From contig NZ_WAEL01000003.1 in the NCBI RefSeq assembly GCF_011742925.1, forward strand, positions 620,001-684,000: 64,000 bases of DNA. The letters run 5' to 3'. Shown here in pieces: positions 7,240 through 17,528 of this stretch. A program made the position numbers and the translations under genes. Each line of letters starts with the position of its first letter. Position 1 is the first letter of the stretch. The stretch comes from Fibrivirga algicola (GTDB taxonomy: Bacteria > Bacteroidota > Bacteroidia > Cytophagales > Spirosomataceae). Below the pieces are notes generated by a model that was not told where the DNA came from, did not search any database, and saw only the letters and a program-made list of their open reading frames with translations.

Positions 7240-10200
7240 TTACTGCTTCGGTACGATAGCCGCCACATCAGGTACGGTGATCTTCTCGATCTGTTGCTGG
7301 CGACACTGATTGTTGAAGTTGGCGATATCGGTGCTGATCAGCTTGTTCATTGCTGACTTGAGCGGTTGCCAGAGCGCATTCAACTCAGCCAGGCGTTCTT
7401 GCTGACCAGCCGTGACGTAAGGCGTACTCACGTCTACTTCACCTTTCAGAAAGATGTAATCGGCGCTCAGCTTGTTTTCGAAATTGATCACGTCATCGTT
7501 CGACTGCGACTTGGGCTGAATCACTTTTTCTTCCCACAGCTTGATCTTTTTGGCGACCACCCGACCCGAGTCGGCCAGGGCTTTCAGGTTCGGCTTGTCG
7601 TCGATCAGGTCGATCAGGTCGATCAGGTCATTGAGCTGTTTCTGGGCCTGCCGCATCCGATTAACGCCCTGATGAATCTCCTTTACCCCGTCTTCGATAC
7701 CGATCAGCGTTTTTTGCTGCTGCTCATAGTCGGCGGCGGTGTAGTTGAGTCGTGGATCGGCCACGATGGTGAACGGCACCGTTTTTACCTGCTTACCCAA
7801 TTTCAGCTTTGCCAGGTACGTGCCGGGCGGCATCTTGCGGCCTTTGTAACTGCCCTCGATAAACACCTTTTCGATAGCTGGCAGCGTTTCGGCGCGCATG
7901 TCCCACACAAAGCGGTTCAGACCCGGCCGAACGGTTAACGTAGGATCAGCCGAAGGGCCACCCGGAAACGTGACAAACTTCTTGTCTTTCTTGCTGCTGA
8001 AACGGCGGATAAGCGTTCCCTGCTCGGTTAGCACGTCCATCGTCAGCGTGGCGCTCGTGTCGGTTTTGGCGGGCAGTTGGTAGTACAGCACGACACCTGT
8101 GGCGGGGTTGGTCCCCGAAAATCCGTTGCGACCGAGACCACCACTGGCATTATCCTCGTCGTCATCCTCCACCACTTTGTCCAGCGCGCTGCTGCCTGAT
8201 ACCCGGTACGTATTGGCAGGTTTGTAGAGTAGCAGGCTGTCTTTACTGGCCGTAGCGCTGAACTGCCGGACAGGCTCCAGATCGTCCAGAATCCAGAACG
8301 AGCGGCCAGCCGTAGCGGCAATCAGATCGCCCTGGTGCACCTTCAGATCGGTGACCGGGCTAACGGGCAGGTTGAGCTGCATGGGCTGCCAGTTACTGCC
8401 TCCATTGTAGGATACATACACCCCCGTTTCGGTACCGGCATACAACAGGCTTTTACGCTCGGGGTCTTCTCTGACAGTGCGCGTGAAGGCCCCGTAGGGG
8501 ATGCCCGTCACGATTTTAGTCCAGGTTTTACCATAATCGGTGGTTTTGTAGATCGCCGGGGCGAAGTCGTTAACCTTGTAACGCGTGGTGGCGATATAAG
8601 CCGTTGCTTTGTCGTGGGGCGATACCTCGATGGAGTTGATCAGTGTTTCAGGCAAACCGGCGGGCGTTACGTTGGTCCAGGTAGCGCCACCGTCGCGGGT
8701 AAGGTGCACCAGGCCGTCGTCACTACCGGTCCAGATTACGCCTTTTTCGGCGGGCGATTCGAGCACATAAGTAAGGGTGCCATAATTCTCGCCACCCGCG
8801 CCTTCGTTGGTGTACGGTGCTCCGCCCCAGCCGAGTTTGGTCGAGTCATTGCGGGTCAGGTCAGGCGACACTACCGTCCAGCTTTTGCCGAGGTCGGTGG
8901 TTTTAAACAGTCGGTTGCCGGCATGGTAAAACGCCTTCGGTTCGTGCTTCGACCAGATAATCGGCGCGTTCCAGTTGAACCGGTACTTCATGGTTTTGGC
9001 CTGCAACGCCTGGTACTGAATCGGCGACACCATGATGGGTTTACCCTCGTGCGTTTGCTGGTCGAGCACCTCGATCGTGCCCTGGTAGCTGCCACCCATC
9101 ACGTAGCGCGGGTTGTCGGGGTTGAAGGCCAGAAACGCACTTTCGCCCCCCGCCGAGGCTTCCCAGTCTTTGTCGGAAATACCGCTGCCATTAGTAGACC
9201 GGCTGCTGATCATCACCGACGTGTTGTCCTGCTGACCGCCGTAAATACGGTACGGAAAGTGATTGTCAGCGTTGATCCGGTAAAACTGGGCCGTGGGCTG
9301 GTTATTCTCCGACGACCATGATTTACCGCCGTTGAACGACACCGCTCCGCCCCCGTCGTTGCTCAGGAACAGGTTTTTGTTGTTTTTCGGATTGATCCAG
9401 AGGTTGTGGTGGTCGCCATGTGAACCAGAAATAGTGGAGAACGTCTTGCCGCCATCGATCGATTTCAGCACCGACGTGTTTAGCACATATACCGTATTCT
9501 CGTCGACCGGATCGGCGAAGATTTCGATGTAATACCAGGCCCGCTGAATGGTGCGGTGGTCTTTGCTCACCCGGGTCCAGCTTTTACCTGCATCGTCGGA
9601 GAGGAAAACGCCGCCTTTATCGGCCTTCGAATCCGATTCAATCACGGCAAATACCCGGTTTGGATTGGCTTTAGAGACCGAAATACCCATTTTGCCCAGC
9701 TCTTTGGGTAAGCCCTTTTCCAATTTAGTCCAGGTTTCGCCCGCATCCGTCGATTTGTAGAGGCCGCTGCCTTTGCCGCCACTCTGCACCTGCCACGGCA
9801 GGCGGCGGTGCTCCCACATCGAAGCATACAGAATGCGCGGGTTGGTCATGTCCATGCTCAGGTCGTTGCAGCCCGTGTTTTCATCCACAAACAGCACCTT
9901 CTTCCACGACTTACCGCCATCGGTAGTTTTGTAGATACCCCGATCAGCCGACGGCCCATGCAACGCACCCTGTGCGGCTACAAACGCTACATCGGGGTTT
10001 TGCGGGTGCACCCGAACGGCGGCAATGTGGCGGGTCAGGTCGAGGCCGAGGTGCTGCCAGGTTTTACCGGCATCGGTCGATTTGTACACGCCATCGCCGT
10101 AGGAGGTCATCACACCACGCGGCGCATGTTCACCCATGCCTACGTACACCACGGCCGGGTCTGACTCGCAAATGCCAATTGCCCCCACCGACGAGGTTTT

Positions 10201-10497
10201 GAACTGCCCATCGGAGACATTTTTCCAGGTCATCCCGGCATCCTCAGTCTTCCAGACACCCCCCCCAACAGTACCCATGTAATAGAGCTGCGGGTCGCTG
10301 GTAACGCCAGAGCCAGCCACCGAACGACCACCCCGAAACGGACCGATGTTCCGCCACTTTACTGGTTTCAGGTACGTGTCGATACTCATTGGACTATCGA
10401 CAGCAGAGATCGAGACGGGCCTGGCTGTTTTGGAGACCTGTGCCAGCAGAGGCGTTGAAAACAGCACGGCACACAGAAAAAGTAGGGGTTTTTGCAT
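7240..10497 (-). CDS. secreted BNR/sortilin-type beta-propeller protein ('glycosyl hydrolase' family)
   Basis: A 1085-residue exported protein with signal peptide [20 protein letters not shown]. The body contains many BNR/Asp-box repeats of the form S-x-D-x-G-x-T-W (for example [36 protein letters not shown]), which build two VPS10/sortilin-like propellers. The C-terminal third has a beta domain ([13 protein letters not shown]) and a helical end. Members are often named glycosyl hydrolase, but no catalytic residues are visible and the substrate is unknown. An internal 9-base tandem repeat codes for D-L-I-D-L-I-D-L-I near residue 960. Confidence 0.85.
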   Translation of the reverse strand: MQKPLLFLCAVLFSTPLLAQVSKTARPVSISAVDSPMSIDTYLKPVKWRNIGPFRGGRSVAGSGVTSDPQLYYMGTVGGGVWKTEDAGMTWKNVSDGQFKTSSVGAIGICESDPAVVYVGMGEHAPRGVMTSYGDGVYKSTDAGKTWQHLGLDLTRHIAAVRVHPQNPDVAFVAAQGALHGPSADRGIYKTTDGGKSWKKVLFVDENTGCNDLSMDMTNPRILYASMWEHRRLPWQVQSGGKGSGLYKSTDAGETWTKLEKGLPKELGKMGISVSKANPNRVFAVIESDSKADKGGVFLSDDAGKSWTRVSKDHRTIQRAWYYIEIFADPVDENTVYVLNTSVLKSIDGGKTFSTISGSHGDHHNLWINPKNNKNLFLSNDGGGAVSFNGGKSWSSENNQPTAQFYRINADNHFPYRIYGGQQDNTSVMISSRSTNGSGISDKDWEASAGGESAFLAFNPDNPRYVMGGSYQGTIEVLDQQTHEGKPIMVSPIQYQALQAKTMKYRFNWNAPIIWSKHEPKAFYHAGNRLFKTTDLGKSWTVVSPDLTRNDSTKLGWGGAPYTNEGAGGENYGTLTYVLESPAEKGVIWTGSDDGLVHLTRDGGATWTNVTPAGLPETLINSIEVSPHDKATAYIATTRYKVNDFAPAIYKTTDYGKTWTKIVTGIPYGAFTRTVREDPERKSLLYAGTETGVYVSYNGGSNWQPMQLNLPVSPVTDLKVHQGDLIAATAGRSFWILDDLEPVRQFSATASKDSLLLYKPANTYRVSGSSALDKVVEDDDEDNASGGLGRNGFSGTNPATGVVLYYQLPAKTDTSATLTMDVLTEQGTLIRRFSSKKDKKFVTFPGGPSADPTLTVRPGLNRFVWDMRAETLPAIEKVFIEGSYKGRKMPPGTYLAKLKLGKQVKTVPFTIVADPRLNYTAADYEQQQKTLIGIEDGVKEIHQGVNRMRQAQKQLNDLIDLIDLIDDKPNLKALADSGRVVAKKIKLWEEKVIQPKSQSNDDVINFENKLSADYIFLKGEVDVSTPYVTAGQQERLAELNALWQPLKSAMNKLISTDIANFNNQCRQQQIEKITVPDVAAIVPKQ
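7601..7627. repeat. in-frame 9-bp tandem repeat, three copies
   Basis: TCGATCAGG is repeated three times inside the BNR protein gene and encodes a D-L-I triplet repeat in the C-terminal helical part. The unit length is a multiple of three, so copy-number changes would alter protein length without a frameshift. Confidence 0.85.
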
Positions 10498-10549
10498 AGG
10501 GGGTCTGTTGGTGAATTGATGTCAGCTAAGATAGGTGAAATCGGGGGCG

Positions 10550-11044
10550 CTACGCTAACGCCAGGTCAGTCAGCGGCCGACCAAGCCAGTCAGCCAGCAC
10601 CGCCACGATGACGCTGTGATCGTCGCGCTGGGGCAGGCCCGAGATGGTGATGGTGCCGATAAACGTACCCCGCAACCGAATAGGAAAACTGCCGCCATGC
10701 GTGGCGTAATTCCGTAAATCAAGCCCTATTTTTTCCTGAAGGGTAGCCTTTTTTTGTGTCAGTTCAAGGCCCATCGCGTAGGAACTGCGGTGAAAGTGCA
10801 GCACTGTATTCCGTTTGCGACGTACCCAATCGATGTTGTCGGGCGTCGTGCCGGGCATGGCGTAGAAAAATAGCGGCTGGCCAACCAGTTGAATGTCGAT
10901 GGCCACGGCATTGCCCCGCTTTTCCACGGCCTGTTTCAGCAACGTACCCAGTTGCCAGGCCGTATCGGCAGTAAAGGTGTCGAACTGTAAGTGTGCTTCC
11001 TGCAACGCAAGCTGCGTCAGGTCCCGATCGATTGATGCATCCAT
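10550..11044 (-). CDS. UPF0303 / haem-degrading-domain (GlcG/HbpS-like) protein
   Basis: A 164-residue cytosolic protein of the UPF0303 family, distantly related to the HbpS/GlcG fold. Family hallmarks visible are G-Q-P-L-F-F-Y-A-M-P-G-T-T-P-D-N-I-D-W-V, R-R-K-R-N-T-V and G-G-S-F-P-I-R-L-R-G-T-F-I-G-T-I-T-I-S-G-L-P. Length matches the family (about 160). The biochemical role is not established. A second intact copy is at 18797-19315 and a 67-bp fragment at 14641-14707. It lies 72 bases after the metallo-hydrolase gene on the same strand and may share its transcript. Confidence 0.85.
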   Translation of the reverse strand: MDASIDRDLTQLALQEAHLQFDTFTADTAWQLGTLLKQAVEKRGNAVAIDIQLVGQPLFFYAMPGTTPDNIDWVRRKRNTVLHFHRSSYAMGLELTQKKATLQEKIGLDLRNYATHGGSFPIRLRGTFIGTITISGLPQRDDHSVIVAVLADWLGRPLTDLALA

Positions 11045-11116
11045 GCCGTAAACTTAATCTCAGTTACGGATTGGGCCTACATCACCCGACAACCACAACA
11101 CATCGAAACAGGTACG

Positions 11117-11827
11117 TTACTGGTACCGCCGAAACGCGGCCTTCAGCTTTTCATTGGCACCGGCAGTCAGTAGTCGACCGTGCCCAAACACGGCTTTATC
11201 GAACCGCTGCTCTGCTACGGCCAGAATACTGCGGGTTGCCAGGGCGCGATCCTCATACACTGTGCTGAAGTCAATTCCGGCCACGTTGGCGCACAGGTCG
11301 CCGGCAATCAGAACGCTTTCCTGCTGAACCAACAGCGCCATGTGGCCGCGACTATGGCCCGGCGTGTGCAACACCTGAAGGCCGCCCGCAAGGGGCAGTA
11401 GCTCCTTATCAATCAAGCGCCGATCGACGGTAACGGGGTCGATCGCGTTTCCGCCCGATTTGATGAATAGAGTATAAATCAGCCAGTTGATGAGGCCGGG
11501 CGAGCAATAGATAGGCGCTTCGCCCGCCACTCCCTTTTCAAGAAGTGGAGCTTCCTGCTCATGCGCCCACACCGGAATGCCCAGTTCCTGCTGAATGGCC
11601 GCTACACTACCCGCATGGTCTGGATGAGCGTGTGTCAGCATAATGCGTTTGATCGCCGCCGGGTCTTCGCCCCCTTTTCGTAGCGCCGAGAAGATGGCGT
11701 CGACACTGCCTGCATAACCGGTATCAACCAGCGTGAGCCCGTTGAGGTCATCCTTAATAACAAATACATTGACGCCCCCCAGACTGATCTGGTAAAGTGA
11801 TGCCGTTATCTGCTGCATGCGCGCCAT
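11117..11827 (-). CDS. MBL-fold metallo-hydrolase
   Basis: A 236-residue metallo-beta-lactamase-fold hydrolase with the metal-binding motif H-A-H-P-D-H (residues 66-71), a later T-P-G-H-S-R-G-H (His near 155-158), I-A-G-D-L (Asp near 175) and V-F-G-H-G-R (His near 215), which is the full ligand set for a binuclear centre. No signal peptide is seen, so it is cytosolic. The family includes glyoxalase II-like and lactonase enzymes; the substrate cannot be read from sequence. It sits 15 bases downstream of kinase 1 on the same strand, so the two are probably cotranscribed. Confidence 0.87.
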   Translation of the reverse strand: MARMQQITASLYQISLGGVNVFVIKDDLNGLTLVDTGYAGSVDAIFSALRKGGEDPAAIKRIMLTHAHPDHAGSVAAIQQELGIPVWAHEQEAPLLEKGVAGEAPIYCSPGLINWLIYTLFIKSGGNAIDPVTVDRRLIDKELLPLAGGLQVLHTPGHSRGHMALLVQQESVLIAGDLCANVAGIDFSTVYEDRALATRSILAVAEQRFDKAVFGHGRLLTAGANEKLKAAFRRYQ

Positions 11828-11842
11828 GACGTCAGGAACAGA

Positions 11843-14089
11843 TTAGTAGTCCGTGGGCAGATACACGGTAAATGCAGCGCCCGCCCCCGGCTGGCTCTGC
11901 ACCATGATCTGACCATGATGATTCTCAACTACTTTCTTCACCACCGCCAGCCCAATGCCCGTTCCAGTGTATTTACTGCGTCCATGAAGACGATGGAAAA
12001 GCTCGAAAATACGCTCCTGGTAGACCTCGTCAAACCCAATACCCTGATCGGCAACGCGTATACTTATCCAGCGGCGGCTAGCCGTGTTATGAATAGGCTG
12101 CGGAAGTTGGTCAGCCCTAAATAATGTGGCCGTGATACGTACCTGAGGAGCCAGGCCTGGCCTGGTAAACTTAAGTGCATTGGCAATCAGGTTCTGGAGC
12201 AGCTGCCCAAGCTGAGTCTTGTCGCCAGGAATTGTAGGCAACTCATCACCGTCAACCGTGACCACAGCGGCTGTATCCTGAACGGTTGTCTCCAGATCAT
12301 CAAGCGTTTCCCGAAGCAGGTTTTGGAGCGAGACCGGCTGTAGCGATGCTTCCAGCGTGGTTAAGCGCGAATACTCGAGCAGGTCTTTTACCAGCGTTTG
12401 CATCCGTATCGCCGCATTCTGCATCCGCTGGAGTAGATCCAGACCTGTGTCGTTGAGCGCACCCGCGTGCTGTTTCATCAGCAGATCGCCAAACGAATAA
12501 ATTTTGCGCAGGGGTTCCTGCAAATCGTGCGAGGCTACGTAGGCAAACTGTTGCAGGTAGTCGTTCGAGCGAATTAGCGCAGCATTGTTTGCTTCGAGTT
12601 GCTGCTGATAAGCCCGTAACGGAGTAATATCGGTGGTGATCATGAGTACGCCCGATTGAAATGGCGTAATCGCATAATCGTAAGTGATGCCAAACTGCGG
12701 GTAATCGACCGAATGGTAAATGGGCTGATCCGTGCTGACAACAGACTCCAGTGCCTTAAACAGATCTCGTTCCCGGGTGGCCGGAAACAGTGTCAACATC
12801 GTTTGCTGCTGTATGTCCTCGTGCATAAAGTCACGACCCAAAAAACGGGCAAATAGGGTTTGTGTAGCCGGGTTCGCCAGCTTAACCCGAAAATCAGCGA
12901 TCTGTCCGTCTTCACTATAAATCGGGTTCAGCACCAGAATACTGCTGGCTGAGCTGTTGAGCACTTCCGCCGTCAATTCAGCCTGGTGCTTCAACTCCAG
13001 TTGAGCACGCTTGAACGGAGAGATGTCCAGGGTTGTGAGCACAAACCCGTTGTCATGCGCCACAGCCGTACAGTCGAACCAGGTTGTTTGCGAATCGGTT
13101 TTGTGCTCCATTTCGAAGCGGTCGCTTTTACCTGATTCAACCACAGCGACGTACCGATCGAACGTACCATTTGCCTGCAACTGTGGATAGAGATCGAGCA
13201 TTCGTCGGCCAACCATAGAAGGATAGGGCCGGAAGGCACGGTAGGCCTCGAGTTCGTTACCTGTCCCGGTCATGAAGTCGATGATCCGGCCGGTCGGGTC
13301 GCGAATGGTTTCATAGTATCGAACTGCCGCCGGTGAACTTTTCATAACGCTTGTCAGCAGCGAAGCCGTTTGCTGCCCAGTCGTTACGTCCTGAAACGAA
13401 ATCAGCATCCCATCGCCATATTTTATGACCGATATATCAAGCCAGAGATTCAGTTTCGGCAGAAAGACCAGTTGCGTATAAGCCACACCGGAAGTCACCA
13501 CAGCCACATACTGGCGGAAGAACGCATCTTCCTTCATGTTTGAGTAGCGCTGGCTAACGGGCTTGGTCAGCATAACCTCGCGAGTATAGCCAACGGCATC
13601 AGCCCCAAACTGATTGCAGAGAATAGCCTGAAAGTCAACGATCTCCCCAGCCTCATCCCGTATGGCCCGAAACACAATGAGGCCGGTGGGCATCGTTTCA
13701 ACAATATCGGCCAGCGCCAGGTGCTTCTCTTGACCGGCCAGTAGTTCCAGCGTCAATACCACTTGCGTATCATCGATACGCAGCAGTTCACAGGCATAGG
13801 TGCAAACCAGGCTCATTGGCTGGTAAGGCTGATCGAGCTGAAACTGACAGGGTGACGGTTGATTGAGCGCTTGCCTAAGCTGCGTGGTTAGCGCTGGCAG
13901 GTTGAACGGAGCAGGTAGTTGGTCGAGCAAAGCCCCGACGGGGAGCGTAGACAATCCTTTTTCCGGATCATGAACAGTTCCTTGTCTGACGCTAAACTGC
14001 AACTCGGGCTGCTGGCTGACATTGAGTACCAGCGTGGCTTTTCGGACTGCATCAGGCCGAAAACTATCAGGCGAAAAAAGACGGTTCAC
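11843..14089 (-). CDS. PAS-domain sensor histidine kinase (copy 1)
   Basis: A 748-residue soluble sensor kinase. The N-terminal 500 residues hold several PAS-type domains (for example around D-I-V-E-T-M-P-T-G-L-I-V-F-R and S-S-P-A-A-V-R-Y-Y-E-T-I-R-D). HisKA follows with the phospho-acceptor His at about residue 521 (S-H-D-L-Q-E-P-L-R-K-I), then an HATPase_c domain with N-box N-L-I-A-N-A-L-K-F, G1 D-Q-G-I-G-F and G2 G-T-G-I-G-L. No transmembrane segment is evident, so it senses cytosolic signals. It has no adjacent response regulator. The paralogue at 14719-16986 has the same layout, and the last 70 residues are almost identical. Confidence 0.92.
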   Translation of the reverse strand: MNRLFSPDSFRPDAVRKATLVLNVSQQPELQFSVRQGTVHDPEKGLSTLPVGALLDQLPAPFNLPALTTQLRQALNQPSPCQFQLDQPYQPMSLVCTYACELLRIDDTQVVLTLELLAGQEKHLALADIVETMPTGLIVFRAIRDEAGEIVDFQAILCNQFGADAVGYTREVMLTKPVSQRYSNMKEDAFFRQYVAVVTSGVAYTQLVFLPKLNLWLDISVIKYGDGMLISFQDVTTGQQTASLLTSVMKSSPAAVRYYETIRDPTGRIIDFMTGTGNELEAYRAFRPYPSMVGRRMLDLYPQLQANGTFDRYVAVVESGKSDRFEMEHKTDSQTTWFDCTAVAHDNGFVLTTLDISPFKRAQLELKHQAELTAEVLNSSASSILVLNPIYSEDGQIADFRVKLANPATQTLFARFLGRDFMHEDIQQQTMLTLFPATRERDLFKALESVVSTDQPIYHSVDYPQFGITYDYAITPFQSGVLMITTDITPLRAYQQQLEANNAALIRSNDYLQQFAYVASHDLQEPLRKIYSFGDLLMKQHAGALNDTGLDLLQRMQNAAIRMQTLVKDLLEYSRLTTLEASLQPVSLQNLLRETLDDLETTVQDTAAVVTVDGDELPTIPGDKTQLGQLLQNLIANALKFTRPGLAPQVRITATLFRADQLPQPIHNTASRRWISIRVADQGIGFDEVYQERIFELFHRLHGRSKYTGTGIGLAVVKKVVENHHGQIMVQSQPGAGAAFTVYLPTDY

Positions 14090-14294
14090 AATACGTTGGA
14101 AAGCAAGGCAAGTTACATGATTATAGTCGTATATTATATTAAATTCATTTACTAAAAATAACTAGTAAAAAGTATACATGCCCCGCCAGTAAGTGGTATT
14201 TGATTGCCGCGAATGCTGGCTTAGTTACGGCGGATAAGAGCTGGTTATCAGCACACTTGTATCAGTTCGCACACGGCTTCATTCCAAATCAGTC

Positions 14295-14637
14295 CATCTA
14301 AAACAGCTTACTCTCCTGATCGTCTTACTCCTTGCTCGGGCCGTTTAGGAACAATCGACACGACCAGTTATCAGGGCGACATCGACTAGGATAGATAGCT
14401 ATTCGCGATGGTGAGTTTCCGGATCGAAACTACCTGGCCGCTGTCGCCCAGAATCAGGCCCGATATGTTCACCGCCGACCGTTGACAACCGCGCCACGGT
14501 AAGCTTCTAGTTCGATGTGGGTTCATTTGATCTCCGCCTAACGCGAGAGGCCATTCTGAAACGGCCGAAACTGATAGCCGGCCGCTTCGGCTGGATTCTG
14601 TTTGAAGGCAAAGTCGTGGAAATCGATTACGATAAAT
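14295..14637 (+). pseudogene. decayed remnant of the retropepsin-like protease gene
   Basis: Three collinear blocks match the intact gene at 5956-7143: 14395-14482 matches about 6048-6135 (shared TAGCTATTCGCGATGGTG), 14483-14578 matches about 6368-6463, and 14580-14637 matches about 6604-6660. The gaps mean internal deletions of about 230 and 140 bp, and stop codons break the frame. The segment 14295-14394 vaguely resembles the signal peptide region and is less certain. The match stops abruptly at 14637, where a fragment of a UPF0303 gene begins. Confidence 0.8.
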
Positions 14638-14640
14638 GAC

Positions 14641-14707
14641 GTGCAGCACCGTATTCCATTTGCGACGTACCCAATCGATGCTGTCGGGCGTGGTGCCGGG
14701 CATGGCG
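14641..14707 (-). pseudogene. fragment of a UPF0303 gene
   Basis: This 67-bp stretch is nearly identical to 10795-10861 inside the intact UPF0303 gene; it still encodes M-P-G-T-T-P-D-S-I-D-W-V-R-R-K-W-N-T-V. Its right end at CATGGCGT joins directly to the sequence that lies 3' of kinase copy 2, while in the intact locus the metallo-hydrolase gene lies between. The join is at a short repeat (CATGGCGT/CATGACGT), consistent with a microhomology deletion. Confidence 0.85.
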
Positions 14708-14718
14708 TCAGGAACGAA

Positions 14719-16986
14719 TCAGTAGTCCATGGGCAGATACACGGTAAATGCAGCACCCGCCCCCGGCTGGCTCTGCACCGTAATCTGACCATGATGGTTC
14801 TCAACTACTTTCTTCACTACCGCCAGCCCAATGCCCGTACCCATGTACTGACTGCGGCCATGTAACCGGTGGAAGAGCTCGAAAATACGCTCCTGGTAGA
14901 CCTCGTCGAACCCAATACCCTGGTCGGCAATGCGCAGGCTTATCCAGCGGCGCATGAGTTTGTTCTGAACCGGCTGCGGCAGCCGATCGGCCGTCAGCAG
15001 TTCGGCGGTGATACGTACCTGCGGCAACTGGTTAGGCGCGGTAAACTTGATGGCGTTGGCTACCAGATTTTGCACCAGCTGCCTGAGTTGGGTCTTATCG
15101 CCGGGAACAGTCGGCAAGGAATGGCAGTCCACCGCAACAGTCGCCTGTTTATCCCGAATCGTTGTCTCCAGATCGGCCAGTACATCCTGAATAACACCTT
15201 GCATCGATACCGACTGAAAAGGAGACTGCTGGGTGGTCAGGCGGGAGTAGTCGAGCAGGTCCTTCACCAGCGTCTGCATGCGCAGGGCAGCGTTCTGCAT
15301 ACGCTGTAGCAAGTCCTGCCCGGTAGTGTCGAGGGAGTTGGCGTGGTGTTTCAATAACAGGTCACCAAACGAATAAATCTTGCGTAACGGCTCCTGCAAA
15401 TCATGCGAGGCTACGTACGCGAACTGCTGCAAATACTCGTTTGACCGGCTCAGCGCGGCATTATTCGCTTCCAGTTTTTGCTGATACGCACGCAAGGGTG
15501 TGATGTCCGTGGTAATCATCAGCACCCCCGTCTGAAACGGCGTAAGGGCATAATCATAGGCCACAGCCAACGTCGAGTAGTCAACCGAATGGTAGATGGG
15601 CTTTTTGGTGGTAATAACTGCTTTCAGGGCCGTAAACACATCCCGGTTCCGGCTGGCTGGAAAAAGCGTGAGCAACGTTTGATTCTGAATCAGCTCATGA
15701 TCGAACGTATGCCCAACAAAAGGAGTGAATAACGTTTGCGTAGCCGGGTTAGCCAGGCTAATTCGAAAGTCATGGATTTCGGCGGCATCATTGTACATGG
15801 GCTCAAGCACCACAATACTACTCGCCGAACTGTTGAGGACTCCGGTCAGCAAAGCAGCCTGGCGCTCCTGCGCCAATTGGGCCTGTTTCGTCGGAGTAAT
15901 ATCCAGTACAGTAATCACAAAGCCCTTTCCATGGGGTACCGCCGTACAGTCGAACCAGGTAAACTGTGTTTCCAGTTGGTAAAACATCTCAAAATGAGCG
16001 CTCTCCCCCGTTTCCACTACGGTCACATAGCGATCAAAGGTACCGTCACCTTTCAGATGCGGGTATATATCCAGTAGAGTCCGGCCCACAGCCGATGGAT
16101 GTGGCCGGTACGACTCGTATATCGACAGTTCATTGCCCGTACTGGTCATGAAGTCAACGATCTGGCCTGTTGAATCACGAATGGTTTCATAATACCGAAC
16201 CGCCGCCGGTGAACTTCGCATGACGCTGGCCAGCATGGAAGCTGTTTGCTGGCCAGCGGTAACATCCTGGAACGAGACCAGCAACCCATCCCCGTAGGTC
16301 GATACCGACACGTCGAGCCAACTATCACGCGTGGGCAAATGCATCAACTGGTGTAGCCCTACGCCGGACACAGCAACAGCTATATACTGATGAAAAAACA
16401 CATTATCGTGGACCTTTTCGTATCGCTCGCTGACAGGCTTACTCAAAATAAGCTCCCGCGACTGCCCCAAAATATGGGCAGCCAACTCATTACAAAGTGT
16501 AGCTTGAAAATCGATGATTGCCCCACTTCCATCACATATCGGCTGGAGTATGATCAGACCGGTGGCCATCTTTTCCAATACATCGTCGAGCAACACGGCC
16601 TTTTCCTGCTCAAGACGTTCCAGCGAAAGCACCAGCACTGCTTCGTCGATTCGCATAGCCTGACAGGTGTAGGTATCATCCGAGATAGGGTACGCAAGCC
16701 GGAACGAAGCAGGTTCACCGTGCGCAAGCACCTGATGGAGCTGCCCGGCTAATTCGGCCGAACTGAAGGGTAGCGGTAGTTGATCCAGCACAGCGCCCGT
16801 CAGTGAATGCGGTATCCCCTCAACCAGTTCCGAGCCGGTCACATTCGCCTGCCTGACTCGAAAATGAGCCGCGGGCGCCTGCTTAAATTCCAGCACCAGC
16901 ATGGCTTTACCAGGGCTCAGCTGGAGGGTATCAGTCGAGGAAAGGTTATTCACAATAGTTGAGGCTGGTCGGAGAAGGTCGACCAA
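14719..16986 (-). CDS. PAS-domain sensor histidine kinase (copy 2)
   Basis: A 755-residue paralogue of the kinase at 11843-14089 with the same order: several PAS-type domains, HisKA (S-H-D-L-Q-E-P-L-R-K-I, His near 528), HATPase_c with N-L-V-A-N-A-I-K-F, D-Q-G-I-G-F and G-T-G-I-G-L. The C-terminal catalytic end is close to identical in DNA to copy 1, while the N-terminal PAS region has diverged. That pattern is expected after duplication with new input specificity or partial gene conversion. Fragments of the neighbouring genes lie just 3' of it, showing that the duplication covered more than this gene. No response regulator is adjacent. Confidence 0.92.
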   Translation of the reverse strand: MVDLLRPASTIVNNLSSTDTLQLSPGKAMLVLEFKQAPAAHFRVRQANVTGSELVEGIPHSLTGAVLDQLPLPFSSAELAGQLHQVLAHGEPASFRLAYPISDDTYTCQAMRIDEAVLVLSLERLEQEKAVLLDDVLEKMATGLIILQPICDGSGAIIDFQATLCNELAAHILGQSRELILSKPVSERYEKVHDNVFFHQYIAVAVSGVGLHQLMHLPTRDSWLDVSVSTYGDGLLVSFQDVTAGQQTASMLASVMRSSPAAVRYYETIRDSTGQIVDFMTSTGNELSIYESYRPHPSAVGRTLLDIYPHLKGDGTFDRYVTVVETGESAHFEMFYQLETQFTWFDCTAVPHGKGFVITVLDITPTKQAQLAQERQAALLTGVLNSSASSIVVLEPMYNDAAEIHDFRISLANPATQTLFTPFVGHTFDHELIQNQTLLTLFPASRNRDVFTALKAVITTKKPIYHSVDYSTLAVAYDYALTPFQTGVLMITTDITPLRAYQQKLEANNAALSRSNEYLQQFAYVASHDLQEPLRKIYSFGDLLLKHHANSLDTTGQDLLQRMQNAALRMQTLVKDLLDYSRLTTQQSPFQSVSMQGVIQDVLADLETTIRDKQATVAVDCHSLPTVPGDKTQLRQLVQNLVANAIKFTAPNQLPQVRITAELLTADRLPQPVQNKLMRRWISLRIADQGIGFDEVYQERIFELFHRLHGRSQYMGTGIGLAVVKKVVENHHGQITVQSQPGAGAAFTVYLPMDY

Positions 16987-17528
16987 AACGAATTAACGAA
17001 GTTAAATATAAGGGTAAATTCAACTACTGCCTAGTCAGGAAATGCTCACAGCGCGTAAGCTAGTTTCCGTCTTTTTATATTCAAGTAGTTATTACCGCTG
17101 GAATAAGTCGGCTACTAATCGGCCAACAGACCGCTAATTCAGACAAACAAGCCTTAACCAAGGTCACCAAAATCGAACGACAAAGTTACAAGGCTTTGAA
17201 AAACACATTATTAACTTCCAATTAAGTTACCACGTGCCTAGCAATCAGCCTTGTTCTGACCGTGGGTGGTATCAACCTTAAATCAGCTATGCAGAGCGAA
17301 ATGGCAGCCTACATCGGCTCACACTAACGTTTGCGCATCTGGATTATTCCGGCTCGTAGTTGCCCGTTCATTCATTCCTGAGCGGCGACGGAAAGCTTTC
17401 GAACCGAGGCAATCGGTAACCAGCAACAGTGGTGAACGTACCCAGCTGCCAGACTGTTCCGGCCATGAGGCCGTACGCTTCGCTGACGTGCTTCAGGTAA
17501 TTCGACACGACCAACTACTTGTCTCCTT
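16987..17528. other. intergenic region between kinase 2 and pirin, no gene recognised
   Basis: The 5' regions of two divergently transcribed genes meet here. The left half (16987-17230) is AT-rich and may hold the kinase promoter. The right half has no convincing ORF; a 106-codon frame at 17266-17586 runs into the pirin start and shows no family features. No strong hairpin was seen. Confidence 0.5.

Noticed and set aside
7601-7627. Tandem repeats considered as a CRISPR-like array
   Set aside because: The units are 9 bp, contiguous and in frame in a protein gene; there are no spacers or cas genes.
8335-9321. A 328-codon open frame on the plus strand
   Set aside because: It is antisense to the BNR propeller gene, has no family features or signal, and reflects the biased codon use of the real gene.
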